Assembly: GCF_014633365.1 (NCBI RefSeq)
Contig: NC_068343.1
Coordinates: 23,653,307-23,717,306, forward strand
Direction: 5' to 3'
Length of the DNA stretch: 64,000 nucleotides
DNA from: Diospyros lotus
Taxonomy: Eukaryota; Streptophyta; Magnoliopsida; Ericales; Ebenaceae
In this document: one piece after another, positions 1 to 11,173 of the stretch
Position numbering within the stretch: the stretch's first letter is position 1
Layout: each line of letters begins with the position of its first letter
Notes under the pieces: generated by a model
Seen by the model: only the letters and a program-made list of their open reading frames with translations
The model's database searches: none
Told to the model about the DNA's origin: nothing
Made by a program: the position numbers and the translations under genes

Positions 1-229
1 AAACGATGGTAAGAAAGATAATTGGCCAATGGATGTTGGGTGCAGTTTCTAATGCTTTTTCTGAAGGCAATAGGTAGGTCTAAGTCAGTAGCAATAGAAG
101 TAGGCAGTGAAAGAGGAGAGGGACAAGTAACTTCAATACCTGGATTTGGAGATGATATTGGTGCTAGAGGAGGATCTAGAATAGGCTGCAGTGGCAATCT
201 CTTGAAGACATAAGAAGACCCTTTGAATT

Positions 230-390
230 TGTTGAGTTGTATATAGAGATAACACTTGTGTGTGTATTCTAGACTTAGCGTTAGCCCTATGTCATGGCTT
301 AAGTCATGACATATGAGTGATTTTGTATAAATATGTGTACATTCTATTAGTTAAGATATGAAAACATTTCCAATTTCTCTAAGTTTTACA
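230..390 (+). repeat. Short copia 5' LTR
   Basis: The LTR ends in TTTTACA directly before the primer-binding site. Its start at TGTTGAG (230) is inferred from the TG terminus and is less certain than the end. A TATA-like TATAAATA lies near 327. An 8-bp inverted repeat, ATGTCATG (289-296) with CATGACAT (305-312), could form a hairpin just upstream of it. Bases 1-229 precede the LTR and hold nothing I recognise. Confidence 0.6.
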
Positions 391-402
391 TGGTATCAGA
401 GT
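391..402 (+). other. Primer-binding site (initiator tRNA-Met)
   Basis: TGGTATCAGAG matches the complement of the 3' end of plant initiator tRNA-Met. It sits directly after the LTR end, where minus-strand synthesis would be primed. Confidence 0.85.
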
Positions 403-639
403 TTCCATAGAAACCTTAGTTGTCCCCTCCATCTCCGGTGTTGCTTTTGCTGCTATTACCCGCTGTGTATTCCTTCTAGCAGAGTCTTTCGTCGCAGCCT
501 GCGTTGCCACCACCATCTCCTCCCTCACTCAGTTCCTCAGGCGGCCATTCACTGTAGTTGCCATCTCTTGCCAGCCCAAATTCGTCATTCCCACACCTGC
601 AATCGCTGGCCATCGAATCTAACTCGCCTGCGACCACCA

Positions 640-1262
640 GATCCGACTCACCAGCGGCCGCCGACCACCAGATCTAGACTTGCCTGCAATCGCCCCTTAG
701 ATCTACCTTACCTGTGATAGTCGGCCACTAGATTTGACTCACCTGCGACTGTCGGCCACTGGATCTGACTCGCCTGTGATTGCCGGCCACCGGATCTGAC
801 TTGGATATGCCTCACCCGCAACTGCCGGCCACCAGATTTGGTTCATATCTAACTCACTCGCGACCATTGGCCACCAGTTCTCGTTGGATCCCATCAAATT
901 TGCCTCAAATCTAGCTCCTCACCGTTGGATCTGCTTTGACCGCTCCTGTTGCCGCCTTCATTGCTTAGGTCTCCGATCTTCGGCCATTACAACTCCTCCA
1001 GATCTGACCACTTGTGTCTCTAAATTTCAGATCTGCCAACAGGTGCGATCTTTTCAATTTGGCATTTCAGATCTATTTTGACCCATTTTAGATTTGTTTA
1101 GCCTAGATCTGACCCAACAAACCGGATCTATTTAGCCTACATCCAACAGATCCATTTTAGATATGTTTTACCTAGATCTAATCCAACAGGTCGAATCTAT
1201 TTAGCCTACATCCACTAGATCAATTTCAGATCTGTTTAACCTAGATCCGACAGATTTACCAT
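640..1262 (+). repeat. Degenerate tandem repeats in copia leader
   Basis: Between the primer site and the gag start there are two blocks of imperfect repeats. From about 640 to 880 a unit of roughly 45 bases with the core GGCCACCAGATCTGACTCGC recurs about six times. From about 1075 to 1260 a unit of about 70 bases, containing GATCTATTTAGCCTACATCC, recurs about twice. Stops occur in all frames, so this is leader, not protein. Confidence 0.6.
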
Positions 1263-1267
1263 TAAAC

Positions 1268-2039
1268 ATGTCAGGACCTAGTAAATGCAGTTTCTTCTCT
1301 GGTATCCTGTCTCCCTCTCCAGCCATAGCTACTGAGAAGTTAATGGGTAGTTCAAATTATCTCTCTTGGTCTAAGATTGTTGAACTATGGTGTATGGGTC
1401 AAGGTTTAGATGATCATTTGACTACCAAGTCTAAGGATGTGACCACAGACAAAACTACGTGGGTAAAAGCTGTTGCTCTATTATGTAGCCTCTTGTGGCA
1501 ATCAATTGATCCCTCTCTTCACCCAATCTATACCAACTATACCACCTATTGTGAGTTATGGAGTCAGGCAAAGACTCTCTATACAAATGACATCCAATGC
1601 CAGTATTCAGTGGTATCTAATCTGATTAATTTGAGACAGCAGGGTATGACTCTTCCTGATTTCCTTGGTCGGATGGCTTCACTTAAGGCTGAGTATAACT
1701 CTCTTCTTCCCGCCGGTAAGATTGCTGCAGAATATCTTGCTTAGAGAAACAAGTTCTTCATGGTATGTACCCTTGCTGCTCTTGGTCTTGAACTTGCTCC
1801 GGTTTGTGACCAGATCCTTGCCAGCCCCAACATCCTTACAATGGATGAAGTGTATTCCCGTCTTCTTCGGGTTTCCCCTGTTCCTGCAGTGCCTATTTCT
1901 TCCATCAACGATAATTCAATTATGACTTCGTAGACTCAGAATCATGGAGAACAGGAAGGGGGTCGTGGTAGTAATCGGCGCAACCGCCCCAAGTGTGACT
2001 TCTATCACAAGTTGGGGCATACTAAGGAACGGTGTTATA
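1268..2039 (+). pseudogene. Copia gag (broken), 5' part
   Basis: The frame opens at ATG 1268. A typical copia gag N-terminus (L-x-G-S-x-N-Y-x-x-W) falls near residues 26-38, followed by the UBN2-like capsid region. An in-frame TAG ends it at 1742-1744. The same frame continues after the stop to a basic segment and a CCHC zinc knuckle near 1990-2030, in which the second cysteine reads as tyrosine. A further stop lies at 1933. The hAT insertion at 2040 interrupts the frame immediately after the knuckle, and the downstream part resumes at 5877. No function is expected. Confidence 0.8.
2032..2039. repeat. hAT target-site duplication, left copy
   Basis: GTGTTATA is identical to 5877-5884. It derives from copia gag. 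Confidence 0.92.
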
Positions 2040-2048
2040 CACTGTTAT

Positions 2049-2192
2049 TAGAATCGTGCGATTCGCGATTCGGCTCAATTCCAAGAGAAATCGAGTCGAA
2101 TCTATAGGTAGAATCGAAAATTGCTTAGAATCGACCATGAATCGAAAGAATCGGTAGAATCGGACGAATCGAGTGAATCGAACGAATCACAA
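2049..2192. repeat. 5' subterminal GAATCG array of hAT element
   Basis: About ten exact GAATCG or CGATTC hexamers occur in about 140 bases directly inside the 5' inverted repeat, in both orientations. In hAT elements such subterminal repeats are usually transposase-binding sites; that role is inferred here. Confidence 0.75.
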
Positions 2193-3078
2193 AACTGAAA
2201 TAGAAATGAGGTGAAACGGCAGTACCTGAACCGTTAGGAGCTGGAAGTTGGAAAGTTGAAACAGAGAAGCAAAAACGCTGCATATGAGCATGAGATGAAA
2301 CGACAGAAGCAAAGGCGAGACTCGAGAGCTGCGACCGCAAGACTTCAGGTTCTGTTCAAGGTGCGTTGCTTTCTTCTTCTTCAGTTCTTCTTTTTCTTTG
2401 CTTTATGCGAGACGCCGAGACCATACGAATCCTAAGAAGAAGACTGCGTTTGCTTAAAACCAGTGCTTCTATTCTATGCCTATTCCTAGAGAAAATCCAG
2501 CTTGGGAGTCTTGACGAGTGTTGAAACCAGTGCTTCTGTTCTAGCCACTTCTCTCGTCAAATCATTTTTCATCCTTGAAAATGATATTATAATTTTTCAT
2601 GTGCTCACGTGCTAACAAAGACATCAGAGATGTGGGCAGCTGGGCACATGAGCCTCAACCACTCATGCTTATTTCTGAGCACCAGCTGTTTTTATTGACT
2701 TTGAAGTTTTCTTGTTTTGTTTTTTTTTTATTTTTTTGTTGCTGTTGCACTGCAGTGCTGACTGCTGTGTCTTTTGCAGCTATTTTTGTTGACTTTGGGG
2801 GTTAAGAGAACCTATTTTGTAATTGTTAACTTAACTTGTTATTGTTTTATTTTTTTTATATATATTTTCCTGCTATTAGCCTATTGCACTGCAATGTCGA
2901 CTGTTGTGCTGTGTCTTTTTTTCTGTTTCTGATTTTTTCTAATATGTTTTATTGTCTGGTCAAATTTGTTCTATTTTTTTATTTTCTTTTATGATATTTG
3001 TATTATTTTTTATTTCAAAATTTTGACTTTATATTTTTTTTCAATGCTAGAAGAATATTGCTTTCTTTCTTGTTGAAT

Positions 3079-5593
3079 ATGGCGTCAAGATCAAAAAAGG
3101 GATCTACAACAAAGAATAATGATCCTATCTGGGAATATTGCACTCGGATTAATGGAAATAGAATGAACTTAAAGTGCAATTATTGTGGACTTGAAAGATG
3201 GGGAGGGATAAATCGAATGAAACACCATTTTGCAGGTGATCATGATAATGTGGCTCCGTGTACACAATGTCCAGATAATGTGAGGGAACTTTGTATTCAG
3301 ATATTAGGAGAATTGGAAAGACAAAAGGTGAATGAAAAAGAATATTTCCAAGAAGAAGAGACAGAAGTTCAAATGATAGGAGGAAAAAGAAAAACTAGTA
3401 TGGATGTCTTTGTCACTAAAGGAAAAGAAAAACAACAAACTTTAAATGCAATGGTTAAGAAAAGGGAGCCCGTTGTTCATAGCATTTGTAGATTTTTGTA
3501 TGGACATGCATTGCCTTTTGTTTTGGTAAAAAGTCCTCTTTTTGCTTCAATGATGGAAGCGGTTGGTGAATATGGTAAGGGTTTAAAACTTCCTAGTTAT
3601 CATGAGGCTAGGGTTACATTTTTGAAGAAGGAAGTTGACAATGTAAACTCAATGCTGGAGAAGTATAAAAAGGAGTGGAAAAGGACTGGTTGTACTTTGA
3701 TGTCGGATGGGTGGACGGATAGGAAAAGTAGATCTCTTATAAACTTTTTGGTGAATAGTCCAAGTGGAACAGTTTTTCTTAAATCTATTGACACTTTAGA
3801 TGTTATAAAAGATGCACAAAAGTTATTTGAGTTGCTTGATTCATTGGTGGAGGAAATTGGGGAGGAAAATGTTGTTCAAGTGGTGACTGATAGTGCTTCA
3901 GCCTATGTAGCTGCGGGTGACTTGTTGATGGAGAAAAGAAAAAAATTATTTTGGTCTCCTTGTGCAGCACATTGCATTGATTTGATCTTACATGATATAG
4001 GTGGGTTGCCTATTTTCACAAATACAATAAAGAAGGCTAAAGAAGTTTGTGTATACATTTATAGACATGCTTGGGTCCTTAGCATGTTTAGGAAGTTCTC
4101 TAAGAAGAGAGAGTTGAAGAGGCCAGGAGTTACAAGGTTTGCTACATCATTTCTTACATTGAGGAGCTTTGAGGAAAATAAGATTCCTCTTAGGGCTATG
4201 TTTGCATCAGAAGAGTGGGCTAAAAGTCATTATGCTTCTAAGGTGGATGCAATTAAAGTGGGAGCAATTTTGTTATCCGATGACAAGTTTTGGAAATCGA
4301 TCAAGTATTGCTTAAAGTGTGTAAGTCCACTTGTTAAAGTTTTAAGACTTGTTGATGGGGATGTGAAACCAGCAATGGGATACATATATGAAGCAATGGA
4401 TAGGGCAAAGGAGAAAATTGCACAAAATTTCAACCATCAAAAGATAAAGTATGAGCGCATTTGGAACATTATTGATACAAGATGGGATTTGCAACTTCAT
4501 AGGCCACTCCATGCAGCGGGATATTTTCTTAATCCCAAGTGAGTTTCTAAAATCATATTTCCTATAACTAACAAATTTTTGTATTGTATATGCTTTGTTG
4601 TTTCTTACTTGTATTGCATTTTTTTTAAGGTTTCAATATGATGAGTCTTTTAATGCGGATATAGAAGTTAAAGTTGGTTTATACAAGACAATAGAAAAGA
4701 TCTATCCGGATATTGAAACAAGACTAAAAATTGATGAGCAATTAGAAAAGTTTAAAAAAGGTGACGGATTGTTTGGCATGAGTATGGCTACTTTAACAAG
4801 AGACAAGAAGCAACCAGGTATTATTTTGATTTAATGTTTTAATTTTCAAATTTCAATTGTTAGCTCCTTTAAACTAATTAGACTAATTAGTTTTTTATTT
4901 TTCTATCTTAGCTTTATGGTGGGAAAGCTATGGGGAAGAATGTAAAGAGTTACAAAACCTAGCCATATGAGTCTTGAGTCTCACATGTAGTGCTACAGGA
5001 TGCGAAAGAAATTGGAGCACATTTGAGCATGTCCATTCAAAAAAGAGAAATCGTTTGGAACAACAAAGATTAAATGCTCTTGTCTTTGTGAAATATAACA
5101 TTCAACTTGAATTAAGGCAAGCTAAGAGGGAGAAAAGAGGTGAAAATTATGATCCTATTTATTTGAGTGATATGGAGTCCGATGATGAATGGATCACCGA
5201 ACAAGAAGATCCTTGTTTACCCCAAGATAATTCATGGATGGATGCTAATGAATGTTTTGAAGATGATGGAGGTATTCAACCAAGTAATAATAGAAGAGGT
5301 ATATATCTATACTTTATAGTTTTCTACATTCTAAAACTAAGTTAATGTGTTTGTTTAAGTTTGGGTTGAATTCTAATATGCTATAACTTATATTGTATAA
5401 TATAGGGCCAAGGAACTTGAAGCTAGACAGAAAAAGAAAAGGAAAAGTTGTTGAAGACAATGTGGAAGAAGAATTGGATTTAGAAATGATTGATGATGAG
5501 GAAGATGTAGAGGATGGAGAGCAAATGGATTTGGCTACGTTTGAAGATGATGAAGATGATGATGCTCTTCAACTTGAAGATGAAGATGATTGA
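3079..5593 (+). pseudogene. hAT transposase (BED, DUF659, hAT dimerisation), one stop
   Basis: Cut-and-paste transposase in four exons: 3079-4538, 4630-4817, 4912-5298, 5406-5593. All junctions are GT-AG and keep frame, giving 740 codons before the final stop. ATG 3079 is chosen because it directly precedes the conserved part; upstream codons are U-rich and non-protein-like. A BED zinc finger lies near residues 30-58 (C-x2-C ... H-x4-H). The DUF659/RNase H-like core follows, with S-D-G-W-T-D, V-T-D-S-A and C-A-A-H-C-I-D-L. The hAT dimerisation region is in exon 3 (T-C-S-A-T-G-C-E-R-N-W-S). The C-terminus is very acidic. The one defect I see is TGA at 4968-4970, just before the dimerisation motif, plausibly a CGA codon that mutated. 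Intron boundaries are inferred. Confidence 0.87.
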
Positions 5594-5804
5594 TAACTTG
5601 TGAAAATTATGGACAATGGCATTTATTGGTAGCCTAATGGCTAATAGTTGTTTTTTCTAGTTTGTTATTTTGAAAGTGGTTTGATTTGATACAATTTGAA
5701 TTTAAAGGCAACATGAATATATTTTTGGTATAATTTTAATATATTTTATTTATTTTCTATGGATATATATTATTTATATTTGAAATTAAAAATGTGTACT
5801 GAAT

Positions 5805-5870
5805 CTTACGATTCGATTTGATTCTCGATTCACGATTCGTAAAATAAGGATTTCGATTCTCGATTCAACA
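5805..5870. repeat. 3' subterminal CGATTC array of hAT element
   Basis: Five exact CGATTC copies occur in about 65 bases just inside the 3' terminus. They match the motif at the 5' end, with mostly inverted orientation relative to it. Confidence 0.75.
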
Positions 5871-5876
5871 ACTATG

Positions 5877-5884
5877 GTGTTATA
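5877..5884. repeat. hAT target-site duplication, right copy
   Basis: GTGTTATA is identical to 2032-2039. Confidence 0.92.
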
Positions 5885-6945
5885 AGCTACATGGTCACCC
5901 TCCTCGTGCTTCTGTTGATAGTTCTCGATCTAAATCTTCTGCTAGACATCCATCAAATTCCTTACTTCTCACTGGGGACGACTATGACAAGTATCTCAAG
6001 TATAAGACATCCTAGCAGTCATTATCCACAACTGCCTTTATCGCACACTCTGGTGACTCCACTACCTTTCTCGCTCGATCATCCTTTTTAGGATCGTGGG
6101 TCCTAGTCTCAGGTGCTTCTAATAATATATCTGGTAATCCCCATCTATTCTCTCATTTTACTAGTTCTGTTTCTTTACCTTTTGTTACCTTGGACGATGG
6201 TTCTAAAACTGTTGCTAAAGCTATTGGCACTACCAAACCCTTACCATCTCTACCTTTAGATTTTGTCATTTATCTTCCCCATTGTCCTTTTAATCTTGTA
6301 TCTATCAGTCAACTTACACATGCCTTAAATTGTTCTATCACCTTCAATAACAATTCTGTTACTATTTAGAATCGTGGTACGGGACATATGCTTGGCATCG
6401 GATGTGAGTCGTAGGGTCTCTATCACCTCAACCTTCCTAAACCTCCTATTGCGTGCTCAGTGAGTGAGTTTCCTGCTCTTCTCCACAACCGTTAGGGGCA
6501 TCCTAGTTTGGCTAAGTTTCAGAAGATGGTTCTCAGTCTATCTACACTGTCAACCTTTCATTACGAGTCTTCTTAGCTTGAAAAACATACTAGAACTTCT
6601 TTTTCAAAACGTGTCAATAATCGAGCTATGTCTCCATTTGCTTTAGTTCATTCTGATGTTTAGGGTTCTAGTCGTGTTGTGTCTGTCTTAGGTTTTCAAT
6701 ATTTTGTCACGTTCATCGACGATTATTCTTGATGCACTTGGTTATATTTAATGAAAAATCATTCTGAGTTATTTTCAATTTTTGAATCCTTTTGTGCTGA
6801 AGTCAAAACACAATTTTATACATTTATTCAAGTTTTGCGCAGTGACAATGCCCCTGAATATTTTTCTACCCCTTCACTACCTTTATGTCTTCTCAGGGGA
6901 TCTTATATCAGTCGTCTTGTGCCTACACACTACAACAGAATAGCG
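5877..6945 (+). pseudogene. Copia gag end, protease and integrase start (broken)
   Basis: The frame continues from the split gag knuckle. Near 6090-6180 a protease-like segment appears in which the usual D-S-G reads V-S-G-A-S, so the catalytic aspartate is lost. Next come L-V-S-I-S-Q-L, the GAG-pre-integrase H-x-x-x-x-H region, and the integrase start (V-T-F-I-D-D-Y-S near 6700-6730, L-R-S-D-N near 6835). Several in-frame TAG and TGA codons and a frameshift near 6870 disable it. Homology ends at about 6945. Confidence 0.75.
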
Positions 6946-7599
6946 ATTGGGGAGGATGAATCCCCCAGGAAGAATATATTGGAGCCTTACATGACTCCCC
7001 AATTGGGGGGCATTCAGGGGTTCAAAATACATATGGAAGGATCAAACAATTGTTTTATTGGCCAGGGTTAAAAAGGGCTATAAAGGAGTATGTGAAGAAT
7101 TGTGACATTTGCAACAGGTGTAAAAGCATGAAAACATTCATTCTCTGGGTTTGTTGCAACCCTTGCCTATTCCTAATAAAGAGTGGACCAATATCAACAT
7201 GAACTTTGTGGAGGGCTGAGGTCGACTAAAATCAGAGGGAAAGGACTGCATATTGGTAGTGGTTGATAGGCTGACGAGATATGCTCATTTCTTGAGTCTA
7301 GCTCACCCTTTCACCGCACAAGAGGTGGCTAGGGTGTTTCTAGACCAAGTAGGGAAATGACATGGATTGCCTCAGGTGATTGTGTCAGATAGAGACAAAA
7401 TCTTCACAAGCCTACTTTGGAAGGAGCTAATGAAATCCCTAGGAACTTAGTTACACATGTCTTCATCTTACCATCCGGAAACGGATGGGCAGACTGAAAG
7501 GATCAATCAATGCCTGAAAACCTGTCTAAGATGTGTGTTCTTAGTGCACCCTATTGGGTGGCACAAGTGGCTTCCATTAGCACAATGGTGGTACAACAC
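6946..7599 (+). pseudogene. Gypsy 1 integrase fragment, left of nested element
   Basis: This is chromovirus-type Ty3/gypsy integrase. It begins at the HHCC zinc-binding region (L-G-G-H-S-G like, then Y-W-P-G-L-K and C-D-I-C-N-R-C near 7000-7120). The catalytic core follows: V-V-V-D-R-L-T near 7258, S-D-R-D-K near 7386 and Y-H-P-E-T-D-G-Q-T-E-R near 7473. Stops and frame changes are present. It breaks at W-W-Y-N-T (7599), where gypsy 2 is inserted, and resumes at 16477. Confidence 0.82.
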
Positions 7600-7912
7600 T
7601 ATCATGAGGCTAAGAGCATAATTGTAATAAGCATATAGAAGCATAGCTGTAGCTATAATAAACGGATAGTAGCATGTGGGCTGGCGGTTACCGCTTAGAC
7701 AGATTGTACCTAATCGATTACATAAACAAACCAAGGGTGCTAGCCTATAAAAGGCATTATAAAAGAGGATGGGAACTATTCATGTAAAGCATTTGGTTCT
7801 TTCCCTCTCTAAATTCTTTCCCTCTTTTTCTTTCTCCCTCTCTACTTCAAATTCTCCCTCCTTTTCCTTTTTAAACCTTCGGTTCTCTCAGAATTGTCCA
7901 AGTCTTAGATTC
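7600..7912 (+). repeat. Gypsy 2 5' LTR, main part
   Basis: This matches the 3' LTR at 16170-16476. It starts TATCATG, where the 3' copy has TGTCATG. A TATA-like CCTATAAAAGG lies near 7745. The last 11 bases of the LTR are displaced to 11518-11528 by gypsy 3. Confidence 0.85.
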
Positions 7913-8245
7913 TGTCATGACCTAAGAGGAATTAGAGGGGCAATGCTGCCATTAGTTATAATTGTTAGTTAGGAGATGCTATTCATTCTATTAAAGTGCA
8001 CATGGGTGCTATTCTACAATATTCTATTAGTTGAACAGCCTATAAATAGGCCATAACATGTAGAGACATGTATGTTGGAATGATTTAGTGAATTCATATT
8101 TCCCACCTTACTTTCTCTCTCTAGTTCTACCTTGTTTTCCCTCCATTTCTCTTAATTTCTGCTATACATCTCCCTCCAATTCTTATCCGTTTCTCCCCCA
8201 AATTCTTCCCAATTCCTTCTTAGACCCTAGCTAAACCTCGTGACA
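7913..8245 (+). repeat. Gypsy 3 5' LTR
   Basis: It runs TGTCATGACC to TCGTGACA. A TATA box within CCTATAAATAGG lies near 8039. A pyrimidine-rich segment follows from about 8100. Confidence 0.9.
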
Positions 8246-8247
8246 TT

Positions 8248-8259
8248 TGGTATCAGAGC
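8248..8259 (+). other. Gypsy 3 primer-binding site (tRNA-Met)
   Basis: TGGTATCAGAGC is exactly complementary to the 3' end of initiator tRNA-Met and lies two bases from the LTR end. Confidence 0.88.
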
Positions 8260-10145
8260 CGTCGTTCCTCGATTGTGATTTCAATCAATCTAGACACGAA
8301 GACGAGGCAGAGGCGATTACAGAAACTGATAGTTCAGGCGAATTCGAGCAACGATTTTGTTCACATTTCAGATCTAAGTAGGAAGGAAACAAGGATTGAT
8401 CGAAACCAAGATCTGTTGGTGAATTCCGATCGACTATTGGCAGTAATTCTAGTTCGGGATTTGAAGGCGACTTGGCTAGGCAATTCCGACTTCCGGTTGA
8501 ATCTCGGAATTTGATTCCAACGCACGAGGAGGTCAATGTTGGCTCGGAACTAAAGGTAAAGAAGGCCGATCAATCCTTAGTCGTGAATTTCCAGCGATAC
8601 AGTCGAACTCTCGAGGAGCTTCAACAAATCAGATCGGCTAACATTTCCAATCCGATTCCGAAGGAACCAAGGGTTGATTGTAACCAAGCAAGCAAGCAAC
8701 TATCGGTCGATCTTGGAAGGTGAAGCAAGAGGAGGACGTCCGACTGCGAATTTCGATAAGTCTTGCTCAAGGTGGAAGGGCGAATTGTGGCTAGGTGATC
8801 TCTAACTTGATTCAGTCGAGAGGTAAGGTAGTCTTGCGGTTGTAAATTTCGTCTCAGATTTGAATTGCGTAGGCGGAGCCGGTTCTGTAATCTGATCTGA
8901 CTTGAAATTGGAGGCGACATTCCTTAGAGAGGAATCTAACGCAATTGACCTTGATCTTAGCTGTAATCTGGAAGCAGAGTTCTGCGATTTGAGCCAATGC
9001 AGAGATAAGGAATTCTGGTGGTTACGGAGCTTGGGTAAGCAAGTACGCAGGCCTGAGGCGAATTGAAGCAGAGCCGATCAGTATGTGGTTGTCGCGATTT
9101 TAAAGGTGAAAGAGACCGGCGATTCTAGGTCTAATTGTTGCATGTGCAATGGATTTTGTGACGTGAATCTGGAGGCTGAACCGATCCAATCAAGTTCCGG
9201 AAGTATGTGCACAGTAGAAATGTTGTTATCAGAGTGGCGCAGCGGGTTTTGGATCGGAAACGGATCTTGAAGGCGGAGTTAGGAGTTGATTCCGACTGTG
9301 AATTCTGGTAAATTGTGTTCGAAACTCGAAAGGCGATTCCGACGGTGACTGCGAACATACGCAATCATGTGCAGTTGATTGAGGTGAGCTTAGTACTGCT
9401 GAATTTGGATTTTGAGGAAGGCAATGACAAAAAACAATCTCTTGTGTGATTGTGGAACATCAGCAAATTGCTGATCAAAAGTGATCCTAACGAAGTGGAT
9501 CTGCTTGGTTCTCTGGAAGCTGAGAGAGGCGAGTTCCAGGTTATTTTTGACTAGATTCCAGCAGATTTTATTGGCTGCATCGGAATCGATCAATAGAGGA
9601 GGTGGATCCAGAACAGCCAATTGCGAATTGGGAAGCAGATTCGTAGGCGACTGCTATTTGGGAAATCCGACATGATTCTTCAAGAGCACCAACCCTAGGT
9701 TGCTGGCTGGTGTGGTGAGTTTTGGCAGCAAGCAAAGCCAAGCTATTCAGGCGATCCAGGGAGAGGACTCAGATTAAAGGCGCCGAGATTCAAATCTAGG
9801 TGCGCTGCTGTGGCTTCCACTTCGGTGAGTGGGTGAGACTGGGGTGATCCCTGGATCACTTTGATTTCAGTTGTGATTCTCAACTCAGATTGGGAAGTGG
9901 TGAGAAGTGAAGTCGAGCAATTAGAGCCATTGCAATCACTGTCGAATTTTGGAGAATCTGAGTTTGATCCTGTTCAACAGCAAGAATTGAGGTTTTTGAA
10001 CTGGAAGCAACCAATGCGGGGCTGAATTAGATTTTGGGGATTAAGGATTGCTGAATTTTAATACAAGAAGGAGTTTCCGAAGGGATCCTTAGAGGCTGAT
10101 CAAGAAGCTGCTATAGGGTGTAATTTCAAGGAATTGAACTAAGGA
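8260..10145 (+). other. Gypsy 3 non-coding leader
   Basis: About 1.9 kb with stops in all frames and no recognisable domain. Short phrases such as GGCGATTCCGAC, GAATTCCGAT and GGAGGC recur irregularly. The open frames seen here are short and unconvincing. Confidence 0.6.
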
Positions 10146-10700
10146 GATGGCCGAAGGACTAATTGCTGCAACAAAGGAAGTTAAGGACCTTCGTAGGCAG
10201 CTTGGATGATTTTTTTGATCCGGTGTTCACATAAATTCCAGACTGCTAATTAGACTTTGTCGACCTCAATTCCAAGTGCCGATTTGCCCACTTTTGCTCC
10301 ATTGGCTATTCTAGTGTTTGACAGGGATAGACCAAAATGGTGGATCTGGCAATGTGAACAGGTGTTCTACCAACACTGGGTAGCTGAAATGGAGAAGGTA
10401 AAAATGGTTGCAGCTAATCTGAGTGGAATCCCATGCGTTTGGTTCCAGAATTGGAGTTGGGGAAGGGCAGAATGGAGCTGGCCATAGTTTGTAAATGCCT
10501 TGTGTACTTGGTTTGGAGAAAGGCCCAAAACTAATGTTGTCATAAGAGTTCCTAAGGCTGCTCATCAAGAAGTGCAAGGAGCTGATATAGTAGCCATGGA
10601 AGAGGAAGGTGGTGTTCATGCAGCTAAAGAGGAGTAGGAGGCTGATGAGGTACTAAGAACGAGAATGGTAGCTGCCAGGAAAGAGGATAGCCCTGCTAAT
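10146..10700 (+). pseudogene. Gypsy 3 gag remnant
   Basis: ATG 10146 starts M-A-E-G, as does gypsy 2 gag at 11598. From about 10300 the sequence encodes D-R-P-K-W-W-I-W-Q-C-E, parallel to T-R-P-R-W-W-I-R-R-C-E in gypsy 2 gag, and continues to W-F-Q-N-W. Stops interrupt the frame. The remaining stretch to 11173 (lysine and glutamate rich, mixed frames) has no recognisable pol domain. Confidence 0.65.
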
Positions 10701-11173
10701 CTCACTGATCTCCGGAAGCAGCCGAGGAAGGAGCCTGAAAAGCCTCTTTACCAAGTACTTGAGGAGTAGGAGGAAAGGATTGCATCGGGCACCTTGTTTG
10801 GAACATCTCATACGTATGTCATTGGCACGAGCACATAAAACAGGACAACAGCTGCAAAAAGGGTTGATTTGCTTAAAGAGAAGTTTAAATTTCTTCTTAT
10901 GACTGGAAATGAGATGGTTACAGGATTGACAGCTCCATTAGAACCATTTTCAATGGAAATAAGGAAGAGGTGGATGGCTAGACTTGGGCTTGCCGCTAGT
11001 CGTAGTTCTGTTAAGGAAGAAGGAAAGAGAAAGAAAAAGAATAGGGTAATATAAGAGGAGAACAAGAAAAGGCGAAGAAGAAACGAGTTGGTGAAGATGG
11101 GCATCAGATGAATAACAACGGTTCAATGATAATAAGTTTCTTAGGGACAAGAAACCTTTCAAGTAGGGGGAAT

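Larger units (their letters stand above)
2040..5876 (+). mobile_element. hAT DNA transposon, nearly intact, with 8-bp target duplication
   Basis: The element is 3,837 bp and is flanked by the perfect 8-bp direct repeat GTGTTATA (2032-2039 and 5877-5884), the hAT hallmark. Imperfect terminal inverted repeats are visible: 5' CACTGTTATTAGAATCG, and CATAGTTGTTGAATCG on the other strand at the 3' end. Both ends carry dense GAATCG/CGATTC motifs. Inside is a four-exon transposase gene in the same orientation. Removing the element with one duplication copy rejoins the copia gag frame, which confirms the boundaries. Confidence 0.93.
230..6945 (+). mobile_element. Degenerate Ty1/copia retrotransposon, 3' truncated
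   Basis: The short LTR (230-390), tRNA-Met primer site (391), long leader, gag (1268-2039) and protease-to-integrase remnants (5877-6945) follow copia order. The hAT transposon at 2040-5876 splits gag. The element stops at about 6945, inside the integrase core just after a Q-Q-N motif, where unrelated gypsy integrase sequence begins. No reverse transcriptase, RNase H or 3' LTR was found on the far side of the nest, so the 3' half is lost or outside the window. Many in-frame stops show that it is dead. Confidence 0.8.

Noticed and set aside
22..213. Open frame before the first LTR
   Set aside because: No recognisable domain and no similarity to copia pol that I can see; probably chance.
8275..9675. 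Short open frames in gypsy 3 leader
   Set aside because: Overlapping in several frames and strands, no known domain, located between primer site and gag remnant.
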